Position numbers and translations under genes: made by a program. Shown in pieces: positions 52,100 through 60,854 of a DNA stretch of 60,854 nt. The stretch spans positions 1 through 60,854 of the forward strand of contig JBAOKB010000116.1 of the NCBI GenBank assembly GCA_037044905.1, in the 5' to 3' direction. Every line of letters begins with the position of its first letter. Positions within the stretch are counted from its first letter, which is position 1. The notes beneath the pieces are model-generated. The model ran no database searches. It was not told where the DNA came from and was given only the letters and a program-made list of their open reading frames with translations. The DNA comes from Hortaea werneckii (lineage: Eukaryota; Ascomycota; Dothideomycetes; Mycosphaerellales; Teratosphaeriaceae).

Positions 52100-52950
52100 A
52101 TGCAGTCCTTCACCGTCGCTGCTGCTGCTCTGTCAGCCATTGCCTCCATCCCTGCCGTTTCAGCGCATGGCTTCGTCCAGCAGGTGACTACGGGTGGCCA
52201 GACGTACGCTGGAGCCTCTCCCAACTGGATCTATAACGAGGTCGACCAAGCCGGTTGGAGGGCCTACAACCAGGACAACGGCTTCGTTGACCCACCGCAG
52301 TACAACAGTGTCAACATCTCTTGCCACGAGGGTGCTACGCCAGGCAATGAATACATTCCGGTCAAGGCGGGTGACACCATGGACTTCCAGTGGAACACCT
52401 GGCCGGAGAGCCACAAGGGGCCCATCACCGCCTACATGGCTCGCTGCAACGGCGATTGCACTCAACTGAAAGATGCGTCATCTCTTGACTGGTTCAAGAT
52501 TGACGAGACCGGTCTTATTGACCCAAGCAGCAACAAGTGGGCCGCCGACAAGCTGCTCGGTAAGTTATATTTGAATCGCATTCAGAAGCTTGATACTAAG
52601 AACGCTTTACAGAGGACGACTTGACTTGGACTCACAAAATTCCTTCCAACCTTGCCGCGGGCAACTTCGTTCTGCGTCACGAGATCATCGCTTTGCACTC
52701 AGCTGGCCAAAAAGACGGTGCTCAGAACTACCCAATGTGCTTCAACGTCAAGGTCTCCGGCTCTGGCAACGCTTGGCCTTGCAACGACGGTGCCGACTGC
52801 CGTCAATACGACGAGCTTTACACGGCAGATGAAGCTGGTATCGAGTTCAACATCTACAGCAACCCGACCAGCTACCCGATCCCAGGCCCAAAGATCTTCT
52901 CCTCGATCGCCTCGTCGGCCAAGCGCTTCGCTCGCTCCTTCATCGCCTAA
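52100..52950 (+). CDS. AA9 lytic polysaccharide monooxygenase (265 aa, 2 exons)
   Basis: Exon 1 is 52100-52559, exon 2 is 52613-52950, with a 53 nt intron (GTAAGT, TTACAG) in phase 1. The signal peptide MQSFTVAAAALSAIASIPAV ends in SA, so mature residue 1 is His (HGFVQQVTTGG), the N-terminal ligand of the copper histidine brace. The second His ligand is in LRHEIIALHSAG and the axial Tyr region in QNYPMCFNVKV. Paired cysteines (ISCHEG with MCFN; RCNGDC) fit the fold. AA9 enzymes oxidatively cleave cellulose and some hemicelluloses outside the cell. There is no CBM1. After the usual YPIPGP end, an extra basic, amphipathic tail of about 20 residues follows (KIFSSIASSAKRFARSFIA), which is unusual. 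Confidence 0.93.
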
Positions 52951-53492
52951 GATGGTCAAGAGACGCAGGAGGGGGGATGGTACAAGAAAATCTTTCAGAG
53001 TAGTAGCTAGAAGCACAGCTCGGACCTTTTGATAGTGGACTTTTTTTGCGCTTTCGATTGTTGATGCGATTTTGTATGAAACCTTTTTGTCTTTCTTTCA
53101 AACAAAACAGTTTTCTCTTTTTTCATCCGTCTTCATTCCACCTTCATGGTCCCGAGTTGTGGCTCGCAATGAGTTTTGCCTGTTATGGAATTCATGCCAG
53201 CAATCAGGCACTCGCGTTACTGTAACGGCCGTCTGATGAACTCGTGAGGCATCCTCTCTCGGCACAGGGACGCAAAGACCGCAACGGTGTCGCATTCCGC
53301 TAATAATTATGAAAAACGGCACCAAAAGCAGAGATGCGTAGGCCTTTCATGCATGAGTAGCTGAGACGAGAACTTATCCAAGTCTCCTGCATCATCCTAC
53401 ACTTTCCTAACTAGTAGCCAAGTAACCAACTGCACCATGAAGCCGAGGCTTTCACGTTCACAGCTAAACGTATCTTACAAACACAACCGATC
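52951..53492. other. Intergenic, convergent 3' ends
   Basis: Between the LPMO (+) and YME2 (-) genes. T-rich near 53041-53120; no gene seen. Confidence 0.5.
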
Positions 53493-56036
53493 TCAATACT
53501 CCGTCTGTAAAATCTTCTTCCTCTGAGCACTCTCCCGCTCAAGCTCCTCGATCTTCTTCTGGCTCGACGCGATCTTCCCGAGGAGCCAGTACATCCTATC
53601 GTTGAGCTCGCCAGGCGTCTTCGGCAGCTCAGCAAGCAACCGGAGTTCCTGCTCGTACTTGTCGATGGACTTGTTCTCGTTCCCGATCGTCTCGCCCAGC
53701 ACCGCCATGTCCATCTTAGCGGCGAGGACCTTATCGTCCAGCAGTCGTTTGAAAGCAGGTGTGTATACAGGCTTGCCGGGCTTAATGCTGTACGGTCGCC
53801 CATTAAGCGACTGTACAGATATAAGCTCGGCTTGCTCGAGCGCTGCGAGTGCTTTCTCGCCACCGGACTTGTAGGCGTCCAGCAAGAGCATCTCGTTGTA
53901 CCGCAGTGCATTGGAGTGGGCCAGGTTTCGCACGAGTGTCCATGCCTGCTGGGGAGTCCACTCGCGGCTTTCGTTGCCCAGTAAGAGGAACATCTTGAGG
54001 ATCTCAGAGGCGGACTGCTCGATTATTTCCTTGACGGCTTTCGATGGCGTCTCGCCAGCTTTGATGCGCCTAGCGAGGAATTCGAGGTCGGTTAGACGTC
54101 CTCCCAACAATGGAATCGCTTCATCAAGCTCACGCAGGTCTTCTCGCTTCTGGCTCGGCGTGAGCCTCTTCTCCTCATTGCCCTGAATCTTCAGCGCCTT
54201 GTCATCCATGACTGCATCGAAGTCCAGGTGATTGATGACATAGCGCTTCGCTGTCTGGGGAGAACAGTCGCCGAGAGGAATCGTGCGGAAGACCCGGTCA
54301 GGCAACGCCTTGCTGAGGGACTTGCTGAAAGATACGTCGTTGGTCAAGAAGATGACATGAGCCAAGTTGCTCGTCGTCAATCTCGCAGCCCACTCGGCAA
54401 GCTTGTCGTAGACCATGGCTGCGCCTGGCTCAGAGCCCTTGTGGAGGAAGTTGTCGACAACCACAACAGGGCGACGTTCGGGGTGTGCCTCCAGGTACTC
54501 ATCATCGCTGAGACCAGCATCTGGGTCATCCTTACGGCGGCCCTCAAGTGCGATGTCCTTCAAAGCCGTCGCAGTGTTGTTCCAAATTTTGGATAGCTGG
54601 TTCTCCAGGGTCTCACTGAAGCCAGCTTTCACACCAGTCATACCTTGAGCAGCAAGGTCCATCAATCCACTCACATTGTTCAGCCAACTGAAAACTGGTC
54701 GGTATCCAACTTGATTCGCAGCTGCAGCAATTGTAGCAGCATCACCACGTGCTTCTTGAATCGGCTTACAATCGACCACCAACACTCGGTGAGCTTCCCG
54801 CTTGTGTTGTAGAGCATGGTCGAGCACAAGCTCTTTCTTGCCGCTACCGCGAGGCCCTTGGACTATAATGAATGTGTCGGCCGTCTCCATGAGCCAAGAT
54901 CGAATCTGTTCAATCTCGCCTTTCCGATCATCCCAGACAACCTGCATTCCAGGCTCTCCCGCGTCGACTGCCTGCCCCAATAACCGGACCTTATTGATCA
55001 GGTCCTCGCCTTGCGTCTTAAACCACTTGAAGATAGCATTGTCCTCTATATGGAAGTTCCTTGTGATGTGCGCGCGAATGCTGAAAGTCCTTAGGGGATC
55101 GAAGACTGACACAGTAATACCAGCGATCAGCGCTGCGAGCGCCGGTATGACTATTCGAGGATGGCCAAACAACCAGTCCTTGATCCATCCATACCGCTGC
55201 TTCTTCTCGTACGACAGACGGAAGACAGTCCCGAGCTTGCCTCCACCTTGAGCCTCAGAGACGCCGTAGCCATGTAAGCAGTTCTTGGCTAGGATCGCTC
55301 TTCCCACGCGCGCAAAGTCGACGTACGCGTGTCTGGGGAGGACCTTAGAGTCAGAAGCCTGGGGCACAATGTCGGCGAGCTTCCCGTAAGGTCGGAAGAA
55401 GCTGTAGAGCTGTTCCTGGGTAAGTTCAGCCGCCTCCGCGCCGGGTTGCGATGGCAGGAATTCGACTTTTAGTCTCCGGGAAGGCATTCGAAAGAGATCT
55501 TCTACCCAAGGTCGGCCGAGCACTAGTCCGGCACGCACACGCGTGAAGGGGTTCCAGAAGGGGCGGATGCGTTTCGCCTTAAGGTGTTGCCTGACCGCTT
55601 CCGCAACACTGGCAGAGTCGGTAGCCTCATCGTGACGGAATTTAACAAAAGCGCCACCCTCCTTCAGACGTGGTAAGACCTCCAGGACCTCGACATTTCC
55701 CAGGCCAAGCTTGCTATTCTTGACCGCGTCCTGGACGACTTTGTGTGGAGATGCAGCACCTATCGATTCGAATTTGTCTTCATTTTTCAGAATAGAAGAT
55801 CGTTTGCTGTCTAAGACCCACGTACACCTATTGAGCCACTGGAAATTGATAGGGATAAGGGATTGAAAGAAGAGAATCCCCTCGTTCGAAGTGACCGAAA
55901 TATGTCCGGATTTGTTCTCGCCTGCTTCTGCAGTTGCATTCCGACGTATTTGGAGAGAGCTGAGCACTTCCGGCTGCCTGCTCAGTGCGGTAGATGGCCG
56001 TATCGCCCGCTGCCGGACCTGCCGGGCCAGCATCAT
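53493..56036 (-). CDS. YME2: Mitochondrial escape protein 2 (Yme2/RNA12 type, 847 aa)
   Basis: A single exon from the ATG at 56036. The N-terminus MMLARQVRQRAIRPSTALS is a mitochondrial presequence. Then come a conserved segment with INFQWLNRCTWVLDSKRSSI, an RRM-like domain at about 190-265 (LKVEFLPSQPG, LYSFFRPYGKLADIV, RHAYVDFARVGRAIL) and one membrane span near 293-313 (IVIPALAALIAGITVSVF). After it lies an intermembrane-space part with a P-loop at about 393-399 (VQGPRGSGKKELV), VVVVDNFLHKG and a C-terminal coiled coil (QKKIEELERESAQRKK). Yeast Yme2 is an inner-membrane protein that affects mtDNA retention, nucleoid structure and OXPHOS biogenesis. Length and layout match fungal orthologues. 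Confidence 0.94.
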   Translation of the reverse strand: MMLARQVRQRAIRPSTALSRQPEVLSSLQIRRNATAEAGENKSGHISVTSNEGILFFQSLIPINFQWLNRCTWVLDSKRSSILKNEDKFESIGAASPHKVVQDAVKNSKLGLGNVEVLEVLPRLKEGGAFVKFRHDEATDSASVAEAVRQHLKAKRIRPFWNPFTRVRAGLVLGRPWVEDLFRMPSRRLKVEFLPSQPGAEAAELTQEQLYSFFRPYGKLADIVPQASDSKVLPRHAYVDFARVGRAILAKNCLHGYGVSEAQGGGKLGTVFRLSYEKKQRYGWIKDWLFGHPRIVIPALAALIAGITVSVFDPLRTFSIRAHITRNFHIEDNAIFKWFKTQGEDLINKVRLLGQAVDAGEPGMQVVWDDRKGEIEQIRSWLMETADTFIIVQGPRGSGKKELVLDHALQHKREAHRVLVVDCKPIQEARGDAATIAAAANQVGYRPVFSWLNNVSGLMDLAAQGMTGVKAGFSETLENQLSKIWNNTATALKDIALEGRRKDDPDAGLSDDEYLEAHPERRPVVVVDNFLHKGSEPGAAMVYDKLAEWAARLTTSNLAHVIFLTNDVSFSKSLSKALPDRVFRTIPLGDCSPQTAKRYVINHLDFDAVMDDKALKIQGNEEKRLTPSQKREDLRELDEAIPLLGGRLTDLEFLARRIKAGETPSKAVKEIIEQSASEILKMFLLLGNESREWTPQQAWTLVRNLAHSNALRYNEMLLLDAYKSGGEKALAALEQAELISVQSLNGRPYSIKPGKPVYTPAFKRLLDDKVLAAKMDMAVLGETIGNENKSIDKYEQELRLLAELPKTPGELNDRMYWLLGKIASSQKKIEELERESAQRKKILQTEY

Positions 56037-56584
56037 GGGAGTTCAGGTAAGATACCGATGAAGACTGGCTCTTAAGACATGTTCCTGATCATAGTGTGTC
56101 CTATACCGGACGAGGATGACGGACAGTCTTCACTTCACGATGCTGTTGATGCTCTAAAGATCCATCCCAGGGTTGTCAGAGTGAACGCGCGTGACACGAG
56201 CGTTGCATGCCAAGCATTTGTGCGCCACAGATGTAGTTTAAAGTTTGGGAACGGCTGACCGGCGATCTGCTGGAAAATCGCATCAAGAACGGTGTTTCTT
56301 TTTCGATAGCCGGCGCTGATACATGTGAGGTCTCTCGTTTTGCGGTAGAAGACTTCGTACGAGACCTCGGACTTGCCCTGCAAATAGCAGGTGCTAGAGT
56401 CGTAGTAGGTCGGGTATATGTCCGGAGCCCTTTGCCGGCTTTGGATGCCGTCTGATGTGAAGCTTGCAAGTCCGGTCTCGCTGCGAAATCTTGTCTTTCA
56501 AGTATAACAGGTATCTCTCCACCCGTACGTGGCGTTAGTCTGGCAATCACAGAGTATTCTTGACAAGACTCCGAGTCATCAAAA
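56037..56584. other. Divergent promoter region
   Basis: 548 bp between the YME2 start codon (-) and the start of the small three-exon gene (+). Minus-strand frames here overlap each other and show no family signal. Confidence 0.5.
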
Positions 56585-57043
56585 ATGGCGCCTCAAGGAC
56601 CGTACAAGCTTATGACTGTCAACAACGCTCCTGATCGTGCCAAACGCTTGATAGGGCGCGTAATAGAGGATATGAAGGATCAATACGAGATCAACTACGT
56701 TGCCAACGCTGAGAGTATGAATATCAAGTTTTCTATAACCCATCCCGTCTGACGAATAGCAGGTCCTGATGCGGCACGGCCATTGTTTGAGCAGCACATG
56801 CCTGATGTAGTGGTATGGATCTAAGATGCAGAAAGGCCGGTACAAATGTAAACTGATCTCTAGAAATAGTTCACGGCATCGATGTGGACACCTGAGCAAA
56901 GCTCCAAATGTCTTGCTGAGGCCAAGGAGGTCAACCCGAAATGCAAGACCCTCGCACTTCCACAAGGTCTGCAAGTCGAGAGGGGCCCAGACGCGGTAGT
57001 TGACTACATTAAAGAGCAATTACCAAAACTGATTGCGGCTTGA
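56585..57043 (+). CDS. Small conserved alpha/beta protein (117 aa, 3 exons)
   Basis: Exons: 56585-56714, 56763-56812, 56870-57043; introns of 48 and 57 nt (GTATGA donor with TAGCAG acceptor, GTATGG donor with ATAG acceptor). It is too finely split to appear as one long frame. The spliced protein begins MAPQGPYKLMTVNNAPDRAK and continues with LIGRVIEDMKDQYEINYVAN, a short middle exon (PDAARPLFEQHMPDVV), then FTASMWTPEQSSKCLAEAKE and LALPQGLQVERGPDAVVDYI. I recall close fungal hypothetical proteins with the same segments (KRLIGRV, FTASMWTPEQS, ALPQGLQVE) but no function. The strand-helix alternation suggests a small Rossmann-like or flavodoxin-like fold (inference). Its stop lies only 78 bp from the end of the convergent ferric reductase gene. 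Confidence 0.75.
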
Positions 57044-57121
57044 GCATCGACAAGAGAGGAGAGATTTGGTCAAGGAAGTCAATGGGTATCGAGTTCATTT
57101 ATCATTCAGATCTAGTCGATT

Positions 57122-59033
57122 CTATCGCGAGTCCCAGTAAAAGTCAATGCTCTCCCTGTCCTTCATACGAGAGATCTCAGACCTAAGATCCGAGCTCATG
57201 CTCTCGGGTCCACTGCCCAAGACCTCCATGGCACCGCCGACGTTGCGAGCCCGCTCTACAAAGTCGTCAAATACATCTGCCGTTGAAGGATGTTGATCTC
57301 CAAGGAAAGCCACGCTGAAGCGTTCCTCCTCGTGCAGCAAGTCCTTTAACTCTGAGCCAGTCGATGAGAATGACTCGGCGGTGCCCTTCTCAACTGCCTT
57401 TTCGGATATTTGAACGACACTCGTCTGTGTCTCACGAGTGACAAACAGCTTGATTCGGAGGTTTTGGTGCTCTCCGAGGGCGAATTTCAATGTGGTCATC
57501 TCCTCCTTCAGCCAAAGCAAATCTTGAGCTTTCCGGACTACCCAGACAAAGTCAAGTGCGTACCTGGGCTTCGGTTGTTGTCGGAGGCCTTCTAGCACGA
57601 TCGGTAGAGTGAAGGTCACACCTGTGCCGCCGGCGACAGTGAGGACGTTTTGGAAGCCAAAGCTTGGGTAAGGTCGGCCGTATGGGCCAGTCATGATGGT
57701 TGAGATGGGAGCTCCTGAATTGGCCAGAGATGCGAGCTCCGCTGTCTGGCCCTTGCGAACGCGGATGAGGTATGTGTGGTGCTGCATTCTCCTATCTAGC
57801 CTTGGCAATGAAGAAGGCGTGAACGGGTGTGACTGCCAGATACTAAGACCCGGAAACGTCAGGGAGAAGTGTTGTCCGGCATACCATGGCTCCTTGTGTT
57901 CGTAGTCGAAGTCCAATCGAGCGACGAGATCGTCGGGGGAGCCAAGCAAAGTAATACTTGCTTGTGCGCATTTGAAGCCGCCCCCATTGGTCTTTCCGCC
58001 GTAGTGGATGTAGAGTGTTCTGAACCATCTCACAAGCTGATCCAGACAGATCAAGGCAAGGGCCGCTACCATCCAGCACCAGAGCCTGTCCCAATGGCCC
58101 CAGCATGCCGCGACGTAGAGCACGGCCAGGAACCAGTGGGAGATCTTGAAAGCTTCGTATCCAAACCACCTGATGCATGTCTTCGTGCTCAGGACAAGCA
58201 TCAGCGTGAGGATGAACATGGCCACAACGCCGAAGATGGCATACATCTGCTTGATCCAGTCCCCAAACTGCGTCGGCTGCGGCTTGTAAAAGTAGCCCTC
58301 AACAAGGGTCCAGCCGAGTGTGTGTAGGAAGGCCTGCACGAAGATAATGTAGCCAAGCCATCGGTGGAGGAAGTTGAAGTGCTGGTATGGGATACCAGTA
58401 ACGAGAGACAAGATGCTCTCTCGCTGGGCAAGTAGGACACTGAAAGGTGTAAGAGCATATGCCAGTGCACCCAGGCGGTCGCTCCAGCCGCCCAAACCAG
58501 TACGAGTGTTGTACAGGTTGGTACCTTTAATGGGTGTAACCCATGTTTGGTAGACGATTCCAACAAGGCTTGGAGATGTCAGCAGGAGAAGTATAAATGA
58601 TATACGGCAATACTCACGAAAAGACAAGGAGGTAGCCAAGCATGACGGCCAGCGTCAGTACTTGCACACGAGTGACTCTCCCGAACAACCATCTTGCAGG
58701 CGCATCCTTCAATAACCACCTCCGCTTCGCATACTCCAACATATCCATCTCCTTGTCGAACCAACTATTCCGTCGATAGTCAGGCCCGCCCATGCGCCAA
58801 CCTCTAATGACGACCCAGACCACCGCGATTCCGAGCAGGACTCCCCACATGATCCAGGTGTAGAGCATAGAGACGCTATGCATCCAGTACACAGCATCGA
58901 GATACTCGCATGTCCCTTTGCCGCTCGAGCAGGGCAGCACGCGATCCGCATATCCCCAGTAGGATTTCAAAGTCGTATTCGCCTCATTGTGGTCCTGGAT
59001 ATGTCGCGCGGACAGATGAAGGATTGAATCCAT
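57122..59033 (-). CDS. Ferric reductase (FRE family, 620 aa, 2 exons)
   Basis: Exon 1 is 59033-58618, exon 2 is 58568-57122; the 49 nt intron (GTGAGT, CCAAG) has branch CTGACA. Transmembrane helices are visible in both exons (MLYTWIMWGVLLGIAVVWVV; VLTLAVMLGYLLVFSLVGIV). Two His pairs with 13-residue spacing, LHRW...FLHTLGW and SHWF...CWGHWD, ligate the two haems. The FAD site is HPFTPSS, and NADPH-binding motifs are MTGPYGRPYPS and VAGGTGVTFTLP. It moves electrons from cytosolic NADPH across the membrane to reduce extracellular Fe(III) or Cu(II) for uptake. No EF hands, so it is not a calcium-regulated NADPH oxidase. The C-terminus (LGSGPESMSSDLRSEIS) is the usual reductase end. An AT-rich TATATAT lies about 120 bp upstream of the start. 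Confidence 0.93.
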
Positions 59034-59513
59034 GATCCCAAAAGGAAGCGTCGAAACGCTTAGGACTTGTCCAGAGCCCGTTATTAGAAGCGAATGTATT
59101 GTGTTAAAGCGTGCCTAGCGACAACACTGTTGGGGTAGTCCAGAGCCTATGATATATATGTATGCCCTTTACGGGCGCCAAGGCGCGCTTGTGCTGCCGC
59201 CGAGTGGAAACTTGCTCGTACGTGCGCTTCCACCACTCGTCGCAAATTGACAGTTCGCCGAGGAACTGCCGGTTTGAGCAAGTTTATGGAAGCAACCGTA
59301 GAGAGCAGCCGTCGCTGCACCTGGTGGCCGATCATGCAGAGAACACATTTAGATGCTGCAGTTGATGTCGAATCGAAGGGTTCGCGACTTGAGACATCTT
59401 ATGGCCATCCTTGTACGTATTGTTCGGAGTAATAGGAGCAGCAGAAACATTCAGACAAGTCATTTAGCCATTATGCAATCTGCATTCATCCGCATATGAA
59501 GGCTATACTTTTG
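59034..59513. promoter_or_regulatory. Upstream region of the ferric reductase gene
   Basis: 480 bp between the ferric reductase start and the CDC123 stop. It has a TATA-like run on the minus strand at about 59152-59158. I saw no clear SreA-type site (ATCWGATAA). Confidence 0.45.
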
Positions 59514-60791
59514 TTACTCGCCTTCGCTGCTATCGGCCTCAGCATCATCCTGCTGTCGCTTGGCGAGAATGTTTTGCCAATCGCGCGCAAACTCGCGCAG
59601 GCCTTCGCCGCTTTGGCTCGCATCGACCACGTCTTTGGGCAGCTTATGCGCACTATACTGGGGTGTGTTGAATGTATATGCTTCTGGATCGCTCTTTTTG
59701 ACGAGGCGCAGTTCGGGTAGCCACAGTTCCTCGTCAACAGACGAATCGCTATCCGAGTCATCGTCTGAAGCTGGAGTGTCTTCCTGATCGAGTTTCGTTT
59801 CTGCATTATCACTGATGGAGGAGGAGGAGGTGTCGTTTGAGGTAGGCCGGATGTAGAGACGTGCAAACTGCTCTGCAGCGTCGTCCTTAGAATCGACTTC
59901 AGGCGGATCGGGCATCTTCAAAACCTCCATCCAACTGTAGAGCAGTGGGTCCGTCCTTGGTGCCCACGGATTGACGTCTACCAACCACACCTTGGTGTAG
60001 GGTGCCGGCACATAGCAGTCAAATACGAAGTTCTCATCCGGGAACGAGTCTCTCAAGCGAACATCGAAGAACTCCTGAATCAAGCTCTGCAGCTTCTCCT
60101 TCATCTGGAACAGAAAGTCGAAGTGGTTGAGGTCACGCTGACACATGCAAAGCAGCTTACGCCCTCGGACGAAACAGCGGAATTCTACTGAAGGGTTCAT
60201 TTGGAAGTGCTTGCGCAGAACCAGGTGGTACGGGATGTCGGATGGATCCATCGAGGATTCTGGCGAGTCGACAGTATCGTCAAAAGCGTGCTCGAGGTCG
60301 TGCGTAACGAAGTCCGAGCTCTTGAGGAGAAGGTAGATGTCATTAGGTGAACGGCACTCCATGCTGTTTGTGGCATTCATCCATGTTGCGTCTTTCGGTG
60401 CAGACCAGTTGAGCTTTGGTACCACTATACCGCCCAGGTCACCTATCGTTCTCTTGATTGCATCGTGTATAGGTCGCCATTCCGCAGCTACATCTTGCTC
60501 TTCAAAGTCGGCGTCATCTTGGCCTTCTGGGTTGTCGGACGCAGAAAAAATACCGCTGTCGCTGTCCCATTCAGGCTGCTGTTCATCCTCGTCATCAGGC
60601 AGTATGATACCGTCGGCACGTAGATAGTCGACGAATGGTCGTGAAAGCGGTACTGTGCGACTTTTGGGTGTGATTGCGCGATATTTTGGATGCCAGCTGT
60701 GATAGGAGCAGTTCAATATGTGGGCTTTGGTCACTGGCGGGAAGGGAAGCTCGGTGAGACCTTCGGTCTCGCTCTCGATAATGGCTGGCAT
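59514..60791 (-). CDS. CDC123: Cell division cycle protein 123 (eIF2 assembly factor, 425 aa)
   Basis: A single exon from the ATG at 60791 (MPAIIESETEGLTELPFPPV). Family segments: HILNCSYHSWHPKYRAITPK, VVPKLNWSAPKDATWMNATN, YHLVLRKHFQMNPSVEFRCF, the LCMCQRDLNHFDFL region and VWLVDVNPWAPRTDPLLYSW. These match the D123/Cdc123 family, an ATP-grasp-like fold with acidic metal-binding residues in DVNPW. Cdc123 binds eIF2 gamma and promotes assembly of the eIF2 heterotrimer, so it is needed for translation initiation and cell-cycle entry. Two acidic low-complexity stretches (LPDDEDEQQPEWD; ASDDDSDSDSSVDEE) and a disordered C-terminus are present. Apparently complete; the window ends 63 bp upstream. 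Confidence 0.95.
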   Translation of the reverse strand: MPAIIESETEGLTELPFPPVTKAHILNCSYHSWHPKYRAITPKSRTVPLSRPFVDYLRADGIILPDDEDEQQPEWDSDSGIFSASDNPEGQDDADFEEQDVAAEWRPIHDAIKRTIGDLGGIVVPKLNWSAPKDATWMNATNSMECRSPNDIYLLLKSSDFVTHDLEHAFDDTVDSPESSMDPSDIPYHLVLRKHFQMNPSVEFRCFVRGRKLLCMCQRDLNHFDFLFQMKEKLQSLIQEFFDVRLRDSFPDENFVFDCYVPAPYTKVWLVDVNPWAPRTDPLLYSWMEVLKMPDPPEVDSKDDAAEQFARLYIRPTSNDTSSSSISDNAETKLDQEDTPASDDDSDSDSSVDEELWLPELRLVKKSDPEAYTFNTPQYSAHKLPKDVVDASQSGEGLREFARDWQNILAKRQQDDAEADSSEGE

Positions 60792-60854
60792 CGTATGGGC
60801 TACTCTTGTGTTGAGAATCGTAGAGATGGTGCATGCAACGCTTGATAAAATACA

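Noticed and set aside
1..60854. tRNA genes, CRISPR arrays, secondary-metabolite backbone genes, self/non-self (HET/NLR) genes
   Set aside because: I looked for B-box-like GGTTCGAATCC words, spaced repeats, and PKS/NRPS/HET/NACHT motifs and found none that hold up.

Overview
The window is nuclear DNA of a filamentous ascomycete, most likely a dothideomycete (Mycosphaerellales/Capnodiales-like). The evidence is short introns (47 to 146 nt) with GTAAGT-type donors and CTAAC/CTGAC branch points, typical ascomycete gene families (SepA-type formin, mitochondrial homoaconitase of the aminoadipate lysine route, Yme2, Zn2Cys6-like regulator, AA9 LPMO, pectin lyase), and repeats carrying a repeat-induced point mutation (RIP) signature. 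Species assignment is inference. Exon joins were worked out by hand from frame, splice sites and family resemblance.

Left arm (1-27.6 kb): the 3' end of a pectin lyase; two head-to-tail paralogues of the fungal DUF7918 type; a small membrane protein; an F-box/LRR protein; the 9-1-1 checkpoint clamp subunit Hus1; a 1829-residue diaphanous-type formin; a WD40 propeller; an unrecognised protein with an uncertain 5' end; a Crt10-like protein; a BTB/POZ protein; and a mitochondrial GGQ release-factor-like protein (Rso55/MTRFR type).

Repeat island (27,609-36,355): a Fot1/pogo-type DNA transposon (TA target duplication, degenerate terminal inverted repeats, CENP-B/DDE transposase on the minus strand) into which a 6.8 kb Ty3/Gypsy chromovirus has inserted. 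Both are dead. The 13 differences I count between the two LTRs are all CpA/TpG to TpA transitions. The stop codons in gag and pol are all TAG or TAA, and the catalytic Asp residues lost are Asp-to-Asn changes of the same kind. The reading frames are otherwise uninterrupted by indels, and a classical -1 slippery heptamer is still in place between gag and pol. The island occupies the shared upstream region of the release-factor gene and a serine palmitoyltransferase small-subunit gene.

Right arm (36.4-60.9 kb): the SPT small-subunit-like protein; a fungal zinc-cluster regulator whose cluster is split by a GC-AG intron; a divergent amino-acid biosynthesis pair (phosphoserine aminotransferase SER1 and homoaconitase LYS4) sharing a 383 bp promoter; a 1066-residue secreted, probably GPI-anchored wall protein; an AA9 LPMO; the mitochondrial inner-membrane protein Yme2; a small conserved 117-residue protein in three exons; a ferric reductase; and Cdc123.

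The genes are mostly unrelated housekeeping functions. Real functional links are limited to the SER1/LYS4 pair and, loosely, the two secreted plant-wall enzymes at opposite ends. I found no tRNA, rRNA, CRISPR array or secondary-metabolite cluster. The most informative part is the nested, RIP-mutated transposon island.
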